Shown: positions 1 to 9,786, numbered from the stretch's first letter. The stretch is DNA of 64,000 nucleotides from Mangrovimonas aestuarii (GCF_028767185.1 NZ_JARACK010000010.1:1-64000); one strand, 5' to 3'. Notes: generated from the sequence alone by a model not told the origin. Program-made: numbers and translations.

Positions 1-2736
1 CTCCTCCATCTGGTCGCCAGGGTTGTTCTCATCACATAGGCTAAGCGGTGTTGGCTGGGCCAGTACCGGTAGCTGGTTCACGATAAGCTCCAAACTGGTA
101 ACACTGGTACAGCCCGAAGCAATATCCACCACGTTAACCCATACCGTCTGTGCATAGGCTACCGTATTGGTATAGTTACCTGGAAGTACGATAGGATTTG
201 TACCAGTAATAGCATTGGCTTCAGTTTCGTAAAACCCAATCAGATAGTCCATTGGGTCTAGTCCGTTAAGTATCTCACCCTCTTTTAAATTTAAGTTAAA
301 CTGGGCTATACCGTCATCACTGGCATCGTCGCACACCTCTAGTGGTGATGGGTCCATAATCTGTGGCTCTGGATGAACGATTAACTGTACCTCTATGATG
401 GTGGGACAGTCTGTGGCGATGGCCATACTCTCCACATTGGCGTAAAGGGTCTGTTGGCAGGCAACTATATTGTTATAAGGCACATTTGTGTCTATGGCAT
501 TGACTCCAAAAAGGGCATCGTCCATGGTCTCGTGGTAGGTCACAACAAGGGTGGTATCTCCACCGGTAATCTCCCCATCCAAGCTGGCTAAGTCAAACTC
601 AGAAAAACAGTCCGCATCGGGGTCGCACACCTCATACGGCGCCGGTATGTTGGCACCCGGTGCCTGTTGCACAGACAGCTCAACTAATGTGGTGGCATAA
701 CAACCTGTGGCTTCATTCTCCAATCTGGCATAAATGGTCTGCGGATTGGAAATATTGGTATAAGGTATTGACAATGGATTTAAATTATTATCAGCATCCG
801 TTTGGCTGTAATAATAGCTTACCGAATAACCAGGAACGCTACCACTAATGTCGGCGCTAACTAAGGTAAGGTCGATAGACGTCAGTCCATCGGCTATGTT
901 ATCGTCGCATACAGCCAATGTCGGGTTGGGATTGTTGATCGTTGGTTGTTGGTGTACGATCACCGTTTCTGCCGTTGTGGAGGGACAGTCGCCATTGGTA
1001 GTATATTCCACAGTGTACACATCACCAGGGTTCCCTCCGGTGATGGTTCCCGTTACTGCATCTATTGTCCCTGGACCTGTCATAGAGGTCATCGAATAGG
1101 TCCCGCCTGGGGTTACAGCTTCAGCCATAGCTCCATCGCAGGTTGGTGAAAGCGTAAAACTCGCATCGTCGTTGGCTAGAAGGGTTACTGTTACAGACTC
1201 ATTGATCTCCGTAAAACAATTTGAAGGCTGGTAAGTATATTCGACTCCATCAATCCAATACCCTAAATTTGAGCTCGTAAAAGTAAGTGTATTGGTTTGC
1301 TGTGCGGTAGTATATGATATGTACTGGATTGTATTTGGAGTTCCAGAGTTAATGGTTTGAACATTAACACCATCAGAGACAGTCATTACAGAAGCATTAG
1401 AATTAGGACTTACACTCAAAGTTATTGTTGTTCCCTCAGGAACAGCATCTTCAAGGGTTAATACCATGGTTTGGTCTGCACTAGAAATTTGAGCGGAGTT
1501 TGTATTATTTGCTGAACTCCCTACTGTCAATATTGCCCCTAAAGCATTAGCATTAAATTCACCCCCATTAGCACTAATAGCATTTCCTGAGATTAAATCA
1601 AAATTTGTTTCAGATGACACCACCGTTAAAGTCTGGTCTTCTGTTATGGAAGGAATTATTATGGAAGCTACTCCCAAATCACCTAAGGAAACGGATTGGT
1701 TAGCACCTCCGTTTAAATGATAGGTAACTATGGTATTGGGAGTTCCTGTAATTTCAAATTCAGCATTCCCTCCAGGACACACAGAACTTGACACATAGTT
1801 TACGTTAGCTAATGATTCAGGTATTACCGTAACATCAAAACTATTCGTTAATATAACTTCCCCACAATTATCAGTAATGGTTACTGTATAGGTTGTGTCT
1901 GAATCAGGTGAAAATGTAGGGGTTGGACTCGTGGGATCACTAACTCCACTTATGGGCGACCATTGAAATGTTGCATTGGAATATGAAACATCAACATTAT
2001 CGATAGTTTCTCCGTAACAAATTTGTTGATCATAAATATTTACATCATTTAAAAAAGATATATATTTAAAACATATCTGTTGAAGGTTATAATACCCTCC
2101 TGTTGAACCGGTAAACCCAAAATAAACACTTGATGCGCCATTAAAAGCAACATTTATCAAATCTCCGGTATAAGATATACGTTCAGCACAGTCGAAGAAA
2201 ACTTTAAATGTTTGAGTAGTCGCCCGCCATTGAATTTTTACTTCATGAGTATTACCATCTTCTATATTTACTGAAGTTGCCGAAGCATTAACAGGCCCGT
2301 CGAGGTTAGACGTAGAGGCATGGTTACTAACACCATTTTTGAGCAATGCAACGTGATCTCCATAGGGATCTGCCCTGTTACCGTTTTGATAGGTATCGAA
2401 TTCAACAATGAGGGATGATAAAATCCCCTCATATCCAACACCTCCCCCTGATGCCCCTATAGTTGGTAAAGGTGTCGTTTTCATAACAAATGCAAGGCCA
2501 TCGGCACCATTTGCATCATTACTTCCAAAATCTGCATCAAATATTATATCAAAATCATCATTTAGATCTATTGCATTATTGTACCATACTGCTCCCGATT
2601 GGTTATTGGTAGCACTAGTGATTTTATAGCAATCATCACCAACTAAAACCGCATCGTCTACAAATGATGGGATAAGCTGTGCAAACATTTTAACGCTAAA
2701 GAGCAAGAGTATAGCTAAAGTTTTGGCAGTTCTCAT
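1..2736 (-). CDS. Secreted lectin-domain adhesin-like protein, C-terminus beyond window edge
   Basis: The frame is open for 912 codons from the ATG at 2736 to the window edge, so the protein is truncated only by the window. Residues 1-20 form a signal peptide ending in MFAQ. Residues about 21-225 form an L-type (legume-like) lectin domain with the motifs VEFDTYQNGNRADP and YFGFTGSTGG. The rest is a chain of Ig-like or PKD-like repeats, several containing the 'CDDN/CDxDAD' pattern typical of flavobacterial gliding-type surface proteins. The N-terminal half is clearly paralogous to the next gene (2894-4870), which ends in a type IX sorting domain, so a similar C-terminus is expected outside the window. 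Likely role: cell-surface carbohydrate binding or adhesion (inference). The gene is read toward the left edge. Confidence 0.85.
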   Translation of the reverse strand, partial: MRTAKTLAILLLFSVKMFAQLIPSFVDDAVLVGDDCYKITSATNNQSGAVWYNNAIDLNDDFDIIFDADFGSNDANGADGLAFVMKTTPLPTIGASGGGVGYEGILSSLIVEFDTYQNGNRADPYGDHVALLKNGVSNHASTSNLDGPVNASATSVNIEDGNTHEVKIQWRATTQTFKVFFDCAERISYTGDLINVAFNGASSVYFGFTGSTGGYYNLQQICFKYISFLNDVNIYDQQICYGETIDNVDVSYSNATFQWSPISGVSDPTSPTPTFSPDSDTTYTVTITDNCGEVILTNSFDVTVIPESLANVNYVSSSVCPGGNAEFEITGTPNTIVTYHLNGGANQSVSLGDLGVASIIIPSITEDQTLTVVSSETNFDLISGNAISANGGEFNANALGAILTVGSSANNTNSAQISSADQTMVLTLEDAVPEGTTITLSVSPNSNASVMTVSDGVNVQTINSGTPNTIQYISYTTAQQTNTLTFTSSNLGYWIDGVEYTYQPSNCFTEINESVTVTLLANDDASFTLSPTCDGAMAEAVTPGGTYSMTSMTGPGTIDAVTGTITGGNPGDVYTVEYTTNGDCPSTTAETVIVHQQPTINNPNPTLAVCDDNIADGLTSIDLTLVSADISGSVPGYSVSYYYSQTDADNNLNPLSIPYTNISNPQTIYARLENEATGCYATTLVELSVQQAPGANIPAPYEVCDPDADCFSEFDLASLDGEITGGDTTLVVTYHETMDDALFGVNAIDTNVPYNNIVACQQTLYANVESMAIATDCPTIIEVQLIVHPEPQIMDPSPLEVCDDASDDGIAQFNLNLKEGEILNGLDPMDYLIGFYETEANAITGTNPIVLPGNYTNTVAYAQTVWVNVVDIASGCTSVTSLELIVNQLPVLAQPTPLSLCDENNPGDQMEE

Positions 2737-2843
2737 ATCAGTTATTGGGGATTTTAATTCTTAAAAGCTTGCATGAAAATTATCTTCTTTAAGTAAAACA
2801 ATATTATTATCAAACTATTTTAGAGCACAAAACAAGCAAAGCT

Positions 2844-2870
2844 TAAAAACGCCCTACAAAGTAGGGCGTT
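2844..2870 (-). terminator. Rho-independent terminator of the lectin gene at 2894-4870
   Basis: A perfect 10-bp stem (AACGCCCTAC / GTAGGGCGTT) with a 3-nt loop is followed on the minus strand by a short T run. It lies just downstream of the 2894-4870 gene and separates it from the paralogue further left. Confidence 0.85.
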
Positions 2871-2893
2871 TAGCTATATAATCATTGTATATA

Positions 2894-4870
2894 TTATCTG
2901 GTTAAATAAACCCAACCGGTTTTAGTTTTACCTCCATCATATTCTACTTGATAGAAATATGTTCCTACAGGAAGTTCATCACCTCCTTCAGATTGACCAT
3001 ACCATTGATTAGTATAGTCATTTCTTGAATACACTAACGTTCCATATCTATTGTAGATATTAATGCTTGTTACAGCAAGTCCACTTAACTCAAAGAAGTC
3101 ATTGTAAGTATCTCCATTAGGTGTAATTACCTGAGGAAACTCACCACATTTCTCAGACACTAACACTTGAGCTTCACTAAAACAATGTGTTAGGACATTT
3201 TCAACTCTAACAACATACATTCCAGGAGTTTGAACAGACAATACCATTTCATTTTCACCATCAACTTGAATACCATCCATATACCAAGTAATATCTACTT
3301 CAGATTCTGTTAAGTCATTGATAACAACACTTACATCTATTGACTGATTCCCTGTAGGGCACACCTCATACTCTTGATCGAACAAAATCACTGGATCTTC
3401 ACCTGAAATCAAGTTAAACGAAATTGTACTAATACACCCTGAGGCATTATCAGTTACTTCTACTAGAATAGCCTCTCCATTCGGTACTCCTAAATACTGA
3501 TTTGGAGTATTTATCACATTAAAAGATTCATCATAATAACTAACTGTTACATCTGTTAATCCATTCAACAATTCACCTTCAACAAGAGTTAAATCATAAT
3601 TAGCTAGACCGTCTGCATCATTATCACACATTGCCAAATCACTTGGCTGAACCAATGCCGGACCATCTGAAAAGCCTAAGCTTAACTCCAAAACCTCATA
3701 ACATGTAGAAGCATTTTCTACTCTAATAAAAATTGTCTCACCAGAACTTGTATAATTAGAAACAGTAGCTATTGGATTAACATTATTAGCAGCATCTTCT
3801 AAAGTATTGAAGTATGTGATAGTTGCGCCAGTAACCGTCGCCAAAATATCACTTTCAAAAATGGTTAAATCAAAATCAGCTGATCCTGAATTATTATCAC
3901 ATACTGTAGATTCCAATGGCAGACCATCATTAAAATCACTCAAGTCAAAATCTTCTACATTTATCGTAAATGAAGAAGGAGTCAATAAAAGCCCACAATT
4001 ATCTAATATATAAACTGTATATTCAGTAGTCTCTGTAGGTGTAAAAACTGGGTTTGGACTGTTTGGATTACTTACTCCTGTTGTTGGAATCCAATCGTAT
4101 GAAGCTCCTAATTCATAAGTAACATCAATATTTGACACAGAATCACCTGAACAAATTGATTCGTCCTGTAATTCGAGGGTATTAGCAAACGAAACATATT
4201 TAAAGCAAAGCTGTTGAAGACTTGAAGAACCACCAGTAGACCCCGTAAATCCAAAATATACATTTGTAAGGCCACTAAAGACAGTATTCACTATATCTCC
4301 GGTATAGGAAAGTCGCTCCGAACAATCAAAATACACCTTAAATGTCTGAGTATCCACTCTCCAGGTAACTTTTACCTCATGATAAACTCCATCTTCAATA
4401 TTACCTGACGAAGCAGATGCATCCACTGGCCCAGCTAAATTATAGGTTGAAGCATGATCTGCAACACCATTATACGTTAAAGCAACATGGTCAGCAGCGG
4501 GGTCACTTCTGTTCCCATTCTGCCAAATATCAAATTCAACGGCTAGCGAATTGTTAATCCCTTCGTAACCTAAACCTCCTCCAGGAGTTCCTATTATTGC
4601 ATTTGCATTAGACTTTATTACTAATGCCATCCCATCGGCACCACCATCGTTATCACTGAAACTAAGATCGAAAACGATATCAAAATCCTCAGTTAAATCA
4701 ATAGGGTTGTCATACCAAACTGCTCCTCTTTGAGTTGGGAGGTCATCTGTAATTCTGTAACAGTCATCTCCTAGCGAAACTGCATCTTGGACGAACGTAG
4801 GAACCAACTGAGCATAATTGTTAAAAATACCGCAAAAAAATATTAATGCGGTTAATGTTAATGATCGCAT
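2894..4870 (-). CDS. Lectin-domain protein with type B T9SS sorting domain
   Basis: The product has 658 residues. A signal peptide (residues 1-21, ending NNYAQ) is followed by an L-type lectin domain (about 22-225, with VEFDIWQNGNRSDP and YFGFTGSTGG). Several Ig-like repeats follow. At about 575-658 is a gliding-motility-associated C-terminal domain of the T9SS type B class, beginning PQVITPNGDTYNDFF and ending GWVYLTR. Such proteins are exported through the Sec system, cross the outer membrane by type IX secretion and are attached to the surface or released. A strong terminator follows. The upstream neighbour on the same strand is unrelated, so it is probably transcribed alone. It is a shorter paralogue of the gene at 1-2736. 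The ligand is unknown. Confidence 0.88.
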   Translation of the reverse strand: MRSLTLTALIFFCGIFNNYAQLVPTFVQDAVSLGDDCYRITDDLPTQRGAVWYDNPIDLTEDFDIVFDLSFSDNDGGADGMALVIKSNANAIIGTPGGGLGYEGINNSLAVEFDIWQNGNRSDPAADHVALTYNGVADHASTYNLAGPVDASASSGNIEDGVYHEVKVTWRVDTQTFKVYFDCSERLSYTGDIVNTVFSGLTNVYFGFTGSTGGSSSLQQLCFKYVSFANTLELQDESICSGDSVSNIDVTYELGASYDWIPTTGVSNPNSPNPVFTPTETTEYTVYILDNCGLLLTPSSFTINVEDFDLSDFNDGLPLESTVCDNNSGSADFDLTIFESDILATVTGATITYFNTLEDAANNVNPIATVSNYTSSGETIFIRVENASTCYEVLELSLGFSDGPALVQPSDLAMCDNDADGLANYDLTLVEGELLNGLTDVTVSYYDESFNVINTPNQYLGVPNGEAILVEVTDNASGCISTISFNLISGEDPVILFDQEYEVCPTGNQSIDVSVVINDLTESEVDITWYMDGIQVDGENEMVLSVQTPGMYVVRVENVLTHCFSEAQVLVSEKCGEFPQVITPNGDTYNDFFELSGLAVTSINIYNRYGTLVYSRNDYTNQWYGQSEGGDELPVGTYFYQVEYDGGKTKTGWVYLTR

Positions 4871-5045
4871 ACTTGTTTTATTGTTGTTTAGTTTAAAAAA
4901 TGTTTAGGCTAATCTGAATTGGAATCCATAGCATAATTCCAAATTCGCGTAAAAATAGCACCTTATTAAAGGCATTCCTCTTAATTAACCCTCATTAACC
5001 TTGGTCAACCTAACAAAATAAACTCAAGACGCTTACAGCTCAAAA

Positions 5046-5552
5046 TCACCTCAAAGAAAATCCTTTGGCAGCCCACCAAGGGTGAATTTCTATCACCAAT
5101 CGACCACTCTTAACCATTGGATCCAAATTAGCAAGACTATCGGCCATTTGTTGTGTAGGCACATTGTATATGGTTATTCCACGAATAATTCCGTCGTCTC
5201 CAAAAGGACCAGAGATATCAGCAAAACCTTGATCATACATACGCCCCAAATGAGCCAAGTGCAACCTTTGAAGGCTATCGGCTTCTACCTTTGTTTGAGA
5301 ACGATTAGACCCACTTTTTAAAAATGCCATGAAGTACTGTTGCATAATAATGGTGTCTCCCGTTTTTTCGTCCACATAATCAAAAGTCTTGAAACCCTTA
5401 CTTTCTAAATCTGTTTTAATTTCTTTGATTGAAACCTTTTGAACCTCCTCTACAACTTCCTCGTCAGTTATGGATTGTTTATTATTTTGACTATTACAGG
5501 CTACTAAACTAACAAGTGATAATACAATACATAAAGATTTAATTTGTTTCAT
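5046..5552 (-). CDS. YciI-like domain lipoprotein
   Basis: This is a small lipoprotein of 168 residues from the chosen start. The signal sequence ends in the lipobox LVAC, so the mature protein begins at that Cys and is membrane anchored. After a charged linker, the remaining ~110 residues resemble the YCII/YciI fold (FMAFLKSG... HLAHLGRMYDQGFADISGPFGDDG... IRGITIYNVP... DPMVKSGRLVIEIHPWWAAKG). The function of these domains is unknown in most cases. The start at 5552 is preferred over 5561 because its ATG overlaps the stop of the CYTH gene as ATGA, giving translational coupling. It is the last gene of a three-gene operon with the CYTH and NAD-binding proteins. Confidence 0.75.
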   Translation of the reverse strand: MKQIKSLCIVLSLVSLVACNSQNNKQSITDEEVVEEVQKVSIKEIKTDLESKGFKTFDYVDEKTGDTIIMQQYFMAFLKSGSNRSQTKVEADSLQRLHLAHLGRMYDQGFADISGPFGDDGIIRGITIYNVPTQQMADSLANLDPMVKSGRLVIEIHPWWAAKGFSLR

Positions 5553-6022
5553 AAGTTCCATGTTTTAAAGGGTTGCTTACTCAATTGTGAATTATAATAT
5601 TTTGTTTGTCCGGTAACCTCTTGTCCCAGCCATTTTGGTTTATCAAAGTTTTCATCTACTGATGACAACTCTATCTCTGTGATAATCAGACCCTCATTAT
5701 CTCCAAAAAACTCATCAACCTCAAACAGGTGATTGCCAAAAGGAACGTCGTAACGAACCTTTTCAATAACACCAGGTTCGCAAAGCGCAAGTAAAGCTTC
5801 GGCTTCGGACTTTGGAATAAGTTTTTCCCATTCAAAACGACTTAACCCATCTTTCGAGCTTTTTCCTTTAACAGTTATCACCCCGTCTTCACCCACCAAC
5901 CGTACTCTTACGGTTCGTTCGGGATGGGTGTTTAAAAACCCTTGAACTATTCGCTTTTGTTTTGAAGCCTCTTTTTTAAATGCATCAGAGAGCACCAAAT
6001 ACTTACGCTCTATTTCTATCAT
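5549..6022 (-). CDS. CYTH domain (triphosphate tunnel metalloenzyme family) protein
   Basis: The protein has 157 residues and starts with the family signature EIERKYLV (the ExExK metal/triphosphate motif, residues 3-7). Further tunnel residues appear as RVRLV, TVKGKSS, RFEWEK, KVRYDV and EVDEFFGDNEGL. CYTH enzymes hydrolyse inorganic triphosphate or related organic triphosphates with Mg or Mn. The single-domain bacterial form usually acts on tripolyphosphate, but the substrate here cannot be read from sequence. Both ends overlap neighbours by ATGA, so the three genes from 6678 to 5046 form a tightly coupled operon. Confidence 0.88.
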   Translation of the reverse strand: MIEIERKYLVLSDAFKKEASKQKRIVQGFLNTHPERTVRVRLVGEDGVITVKGKSSKDGLSRFEWEKLIPKSEAEALLALCEPGVIEKVRYDVPFGNHLFEVDEFFGDNEGLIITEIELSSVDENFDKPKWLGQEVTGQTKYYNSQLSKQPFKTWNL

Positions 6023-6678
6023 TTATTTACCAGTATTTTTATTTTATCTGAAGTTATACGGCCAGATTCATAGTCATGATTATTTAACCAAACCATACAA
6101 TTGGCTATTGTCTTTGCACCAATAGACTTATAGGTTTTCAAACTTCCAACAAGCAAAGGATTAAAAATTTTCATAACAAACTTGGCTAAACTTTCTCCAA
6201 ACCTACTTTCTTGCCTATCTCCTGTAATTAAGGATGGTTGCAATATGTAGGTGTTGGGAATTTGCAACCCCAAAACGGCTTCTTCCATCCTCCCTTTGGT
6301 TCGGTTGTAAAAAATATTGCTGTTTTTATTCGCCCCTAAGGCAGATACAACTATAAAAGTATTGATATTATTGGCTTTGCAAAGTTCGGCTGAATCGACA
6401 GGAATACCGTAATCAATTTTCACGTAGGTTTCTTTATCGGGAGTTTTAACCTTTGTTGTTCCAACACAACAAAATACGACATCACCTTTAAAAATATCCT
6501 GGTAATCTTTTAGGGAAAAGACATCTATTAAGTGTTCTTCCAATTTAGGGTTAGAAATACCGCATGTAGATCGACTAAACAACATAATTTTTGAATACCG
6601 CTCGTCTTTCAAAAGTCTGTGCAAAAGGAGTTTTCCCGTCAATCCTGTTGCTCCCAATATGATTGCTGTTTTCCCCAT
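6019..6678 (-). CDS. NAD(P)H-binding SDR-like protein (HTATIP2/YbjT type)
   Basis: The protein has 219 residues with an N-terminal Rossmann fold shown by GATGLTG at residues 9-15. A typical atypical-SDR core follows (VVFCCVGTT, IDYGIPVDSAELC, FIVVSALGA) with YNRTKGRMEEAV, in which the Tyr-x-x-x-Lys pair is present. This resembles the HTATIP2/TIP30-like and NAD(P)-dependent epimerase-like groups. Substrate unknown. It is the first gene of the operon containing the CYTH and YciI-like genes and diverges from dinB across only 41 bp. Confidence 0.8.
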   Translation of the reverse strand: MGKTAIILGATGLTGKLLLHRLLKDERYSKIMLFSRSTCGISNPKLEEHLIDVFSLKDYQDIFKGDVVFCCVGTTKVKTPDKETYVKIDYGIPVDSAELCKANNINTFIVVSALGANKNSNIFYNRTKGRMEEAVLGLQIPNTYILQPSLITGDRQESRFGESLAKFVMKIFNPLLVGSLKTYKSIGAKTIANCMVWLNNHDYESGRITSDKIKILVNK

Positions 6679-6719
6679 AGATTATATTGGCTTTGATAAA
6701 GATATTATAATTTTACAAG

Positions 6720-7820
6720 ATGCAACCAGAGCTTTCCATTAGAAAAATTATCCATGTAGATATGGACGCTTTTTACGCTTCTGTCGAGCAAATGGACAAT
6801 CCTAATTTAAAGGGAAAGCCCATTGCAGTAGGCGGCAGCTCTAAACGCGGAGTTGTTAGCGCTGCCAGTTATGAAGCTAGGAAATTTGGTGTACGAAGTG
6901 CCATGAGCGGTATGCTGGCAAAACGACTTTGCCCTGAGCTCATTTTTGTTAGACCACGCTTTGACCGCTATCATGAAATCTCAAAGAAAATAAGAAAGAT
7001 ATTCTTCGAGTATACGGATTTGGTTGAACCTCTTTCATTAGATGAGGCTTATCTAGATGTTACCAAAAACAAGAAGAACCTTCACAGTGCCACACTAATT
7101 GCCCAGGAAATACGTAGCCGCATTCACAATGAAGTTGGCCTAACAGCGTCGGCAGGTATTTCCATCAATAAATTTATTGCCAAAGTCGCCAGTGACTACA
7201 ATAAACCCAACGGGCAGAAAACCGTAAACCCCGAAGAGGTACTTTTGTTCTTGGAAGATTTGGACATTAGGAAGTTTTATGGGATAGGCAAAGTAACTGC
7301 CGAACGTATGTACCAACTAGGTATTTTCACCGGTAAGGACCTGAAAGGGAAATCGATAGAGTTTCTTGAAAGTCACTTTGGGAAGTCGGGAAGCTACTAT
7401 CACCATGTAGTTCGAGGGGTTCACAATAGCCCAGTAAGACCCAATCGTATAAGAAAATCACTGGCCGCAGAACGCACTTTTAGCGAAAATCTTTCCAGCG
7501 AAATATTTATGCTTGAGAAACTGGAGAATATTGCCGAAGAGGTTGCTAGAAGACTAGCCAAAAGTAAAGTAGCAGGCAAGACCATTACCCTGAAAATTAA
7601 GTATAGTGATTTTTCCCTACACACTAGAAGCAAAACACTCCCTTATTTTATAAGTGATAAAAGCTTAATTATAGAAACAGCTAAAGAACTTCTTTATCAG
7701 GAAAGGCTTGAAAACTCTGTTAGGCTTCTTGGTATTTCACTTTCTAACCTGAATACCGATAAACAAAAACAAGCCAAAGAAACCAAAACTGTTAGTGTAC
7801 AACTGAAGTTTGATTTTTAA
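6720..7820 (+). CDS. dinB: DNA polymerase IV (Y-family translesion polymerase)
   Basis: The protein has 366 residues, normal for DinB. The palm motif HVDMDAFYASVEQ near residue 14 and SLDEAYLDVT near 110 carry the metal-binding acidic residues. SAGISINKFIAKVASDYNKPNG is the conserved fingers/palm region (quoted in part). A helix-hairpin-helix segment (FYGIGKVTAERMYQLGI) and a little-finger domain follow. The C-terminus ends in VQLKFDF, consistent with a beta-clamp-binding peptide (QLxLF-like). It performs error-prone bypass synthesis. It diverges from the NAD-binding gene and is followed by a strong terminator. Confidence 0.95.
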   Translation: MQPELSIRKIIHVDMDAFYASVEQMDNPNLKGKPIAVGGSSKRGVVSAASYEARKFGVRSAMSGMLAKRLCPELIFVRPRFDRYHEISKKIRKIFFEYTDLVEPLSLDEAYLDVTKNKKNLHSATLIAQEIRSRIHNEVGLTASAGISINKFIAKVASDYNKPNGQKTVNPEEVLLFLEDLDIRKFYGIGKVTAERMYQLGIFTGKDLKGKSIEFLESHFGKSGSYYHHVVRGVHNSPVRPNRIRKSLAAERTFSENLSSEIFMLEKLENIAEEVARRLAKSKVAGKTITLKIKYSDFSLHTRSKTLPYFISDKSLIIETAKELLYQERLENSVRLLGISLSNLNTDKQKQAKETKTVSVQLKFDF

Positions 7821-7824
7821 AACA

Positions 7825-7849
7825 AAAGCACCACAAATTGTGGTGCTTT
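7825..7849 (+). terminator. Rho-independent terminator after dinB
   Basis: A 10-bp stem (AAAGCACCAC / GTGGTGCTTT) with loop AAATT is followed by a T-rich tract. It lies between convergent dinB and pyk and could work in both directions. Confidence 0.88.
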
Positions 7850-7876
7850 CTTTATTATTTAATGAAGAGAAGTATT

Positions 7877-9304
7877 TTAAATTTCCGTCACTCTAAGAGT
7901 ATTTACCATCCCTTTATCCTGTATTGGCATAGCCGCTAAACTAATTAGCATATCTCCAGGCTCCAAATATCCCATATCCTGAGCCATGGCATTTACATCT
8001 TCTATAGTTTCATCGGTGCTAACAAATCTATCATAGTAAAAAGCTTTAACACCCCAAAGCAAACTCAATTGGGTTAAGATGTGCTTATTTGAGGTAAACA
8101 CTAAAATATGTGCTTTTGGACGCCAAGCAGAAATTTGGAAAGCTGTATACCCACTGTTCGTTAAAGTTGAAATTGCTTTTGCATTAATTTCATTAGCCAT
8201 TAAAGACGCATGGTAACAAATCGATTTTGTAATATAACGCTTAGTACGGATATGCGGTGGTGCCTGTGGCACTTGGATAAGTGGAGAATCTTCAACACTT
8301 CTAATTATATCCGCCATTTTTGCTATAACTTGAATTGGATACGACCCCACTGAGGTTTCTCCAGAAAGCATTACCGCATCGGCTCCATCCATAACCGAGT
8401 TGGCCACGTCATTAACTTCTGCTCTAGTAGGAGTTAAACTGGAAATCATCGACTCCATCATTTGTGTTGCGATTATTACCGGAATACGGGCTTGCTTAGC
8501 ACGATGTACAAGCTTCTTCTGAATTAAAGGCACTTCTTGTGCTGGAATTTCAACCCCTAAATCGCCACGTGCAACCATTAACCCATCACAATAAGCGACG
8601 ATTTTATCTATATTTTCAACCGCCTCAGGCTTTTCTATTTTAGCGATTATAGGAATTTTATGGCTGCTGTGCTCCCGGATCAATTCCTCCAATTGAATTA
8701 AATCATCTGCGTGTCTTACAAAAGACAATGCAATCCAATCTACTTCCTGCTCAATTGCAAAGATGGCATCAGCGATATCTTTTTCCGTTAAAGCCGGTTG
8801 TGAAATATTTGTATTCGGAAGATTAACACCTTTTCTAGAACGTAAAGGCCCCCCTTGAACAACTCTAGTAATCACCTCAGTTTTTCTATCGGTAGAAACC
8901 ACTTCAAAAATCAGCTTTCCATCATCCAACAAAATGCGTTCACCTGGATTTGTGTCCATTGGAAAATTGTCATACGTCATGTAGACTCTTTCCTTAGTCC
9001 CCTCAAACACTTCTCCAGTAGCGAAAATAATCTCATCATTTTTATTGACAATCACCTCCTCCTTCATTATGCCTACTCGCAATTTAGGTCCCTGAAGATC
9101 TGCAAGAATAGCAGCATTATAACCATACTCGTCATTAAGTTCACGAATCATATCTATTCGCTCCTTAACATCGCTATAATCGGCGTGAGAAAAATTAATT
9201 CTAAACACATTTACTCCTTCGTCCAACATTCCTTTCAAAACATCTTTAGTACTTGTGGAAGGACCTAGAGTGGCAACTATTTTTGTTTTTTTTCGTAAAA
9301 GCAT
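7877..9304 (-). CDS. pyk: Pyruvate kinase
   Basis: The protein has 475 residues from the ATG at 9304. Diagnostic segments are TKIVATLGPSTS at the N-terminus, DLQGPKLRVG, KIEKPEAVENI (with the catalytic Lys), MVARGDLGVEIP and MLSGETSVGSYP. The C-terminal allosteric domain is present. It catalyses phosphoenolpyruvate plus ADP to pyruvate plus ATP in glycolysis. An upstream TTG at 9307 is possible, but the ATG overlaps the preceding stop as TGATG, so coupling favours 9304. It is the distal gene of the acpP-fabF-rnc-IPExxxVDY-pyk cluster, an arrangement common in flavobacteria. Confidence 0.96.
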   Translation of the reverse strand: MLLRKKTKIVATLGPSTSTKDVLKGMLDEGVNVFRINFSHADYSDVKERIDMIRELNDEYGYNAAILADLQGPKLRVGIMKEEVIVNKNDEIIFATGEVFEGTKERVYMTYDNFPMDTNPGERILLDDGKLIFEVVSTDRKTEVITRVVQGGPLRSRKGVNLPNTNISQPALTEKDIADAIFAIEQEVDWIALSFVRHADDLIQLEELIREHSSHKIPIIAKIEKPEAVENIDKIVAYCDGLMVARGDLGVEIPAQEVPLIQKKLVHRAKQARIPVIIATQMMESMISSLTPTRAEVNDVANSVMDGADAVMLSGETSVGSYPIQVIAKMADIIRSVEDSPLIQVPQAPPHIRTKRYITKSICYHASLMANEINAKAISTLTNSGYTAFQISAWRPKAHILVFTSNKHILTQLSLLWGVKAFYYDRFVSTDETIEDVNAMAQDMGYLEPGDMLISLAAMPIQDKGMVNTLRVTEI

Positions 9305-9786
9305 CAATCAAAAATTAAATGGTGTTTCAACTTTATTTTATCGGAATCTAATGAATAGGCGGTAACAACTTGCGGTATTTTTTGGATTTTATCAAGAAGC
9401 AACTTTTCTTTGGTGCTTTGAGAAAGACCTTTAACTTTAAGAATATAGTTCACTTTTTTGTATTCTGGCACCAAATAAAAAGGTTTTACAACCTTGGTTT
9501 GAGCACTGAAGAGAGAGACAGCTTGACTTTCATCCTCAACTTCCAGTCTACAAATATTTGAAACCAAATTCCAACTGCTCTGCATTTTTTCATCGTCCCA
9601 CTCAAAGATGGCATAGGTTTGATTGCTCCTAAAGTCCAAATCCTTGGTTTTTCGCTTCAAACCAATATCTAAATACCTATTAATTAAATATGCTAAACGA
9701 TAGTCGTCAATCGTACAGTGAATTCCAAATAAGGCATAAGGTTCTTCTTCAAAAAAGTCTTCTAAACTGAGTTTATGAACCGCCAT
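9304..9786 (-). CDS. IPExxxVDY family protein
   Basis: The protein has 160 residues and no signal peptide. The family-naming motif appears as VPEYKKVNY near residue 107, a conservative variant of IPExxxVDY. This small Bacteroidota-specific family has no known function and is usually found beside pyk and rnc, as here. It overlaps pyk by one base (TGATG), so the two are translationally coupled. A 133-bp gap separates it from rnc. Confidence 0.88.
   Translation of the reverse strand: MAVHKLSLEDFFEEEPYALFGIHCTIDDYRLAYLINRYLDIGLKRKTKDLDFRSNQTYAIFEWDDEKMQSSWNLVSNICRLEVEDESQAVSLFSAQTKVVKPFYLVPEYKKVNYILKVKGLSQSTKEKLLLDKIQKIPQVVTAYSLDSDKIKLKHHLIFD

Noticed and set aside
660-1149. Short plus-strand open frames inside the first lectin gene
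   Set aside because: They overlap the 912-codon minus-strand frame that has a signal peptide and recognised domain. No promoter or homology supports them.
2408-2629. Plus-strand 73-codon frame opposite the lectin domain
   Set aside because: It lies antisense to conserved lectin coding sequence and has no recognisable features.
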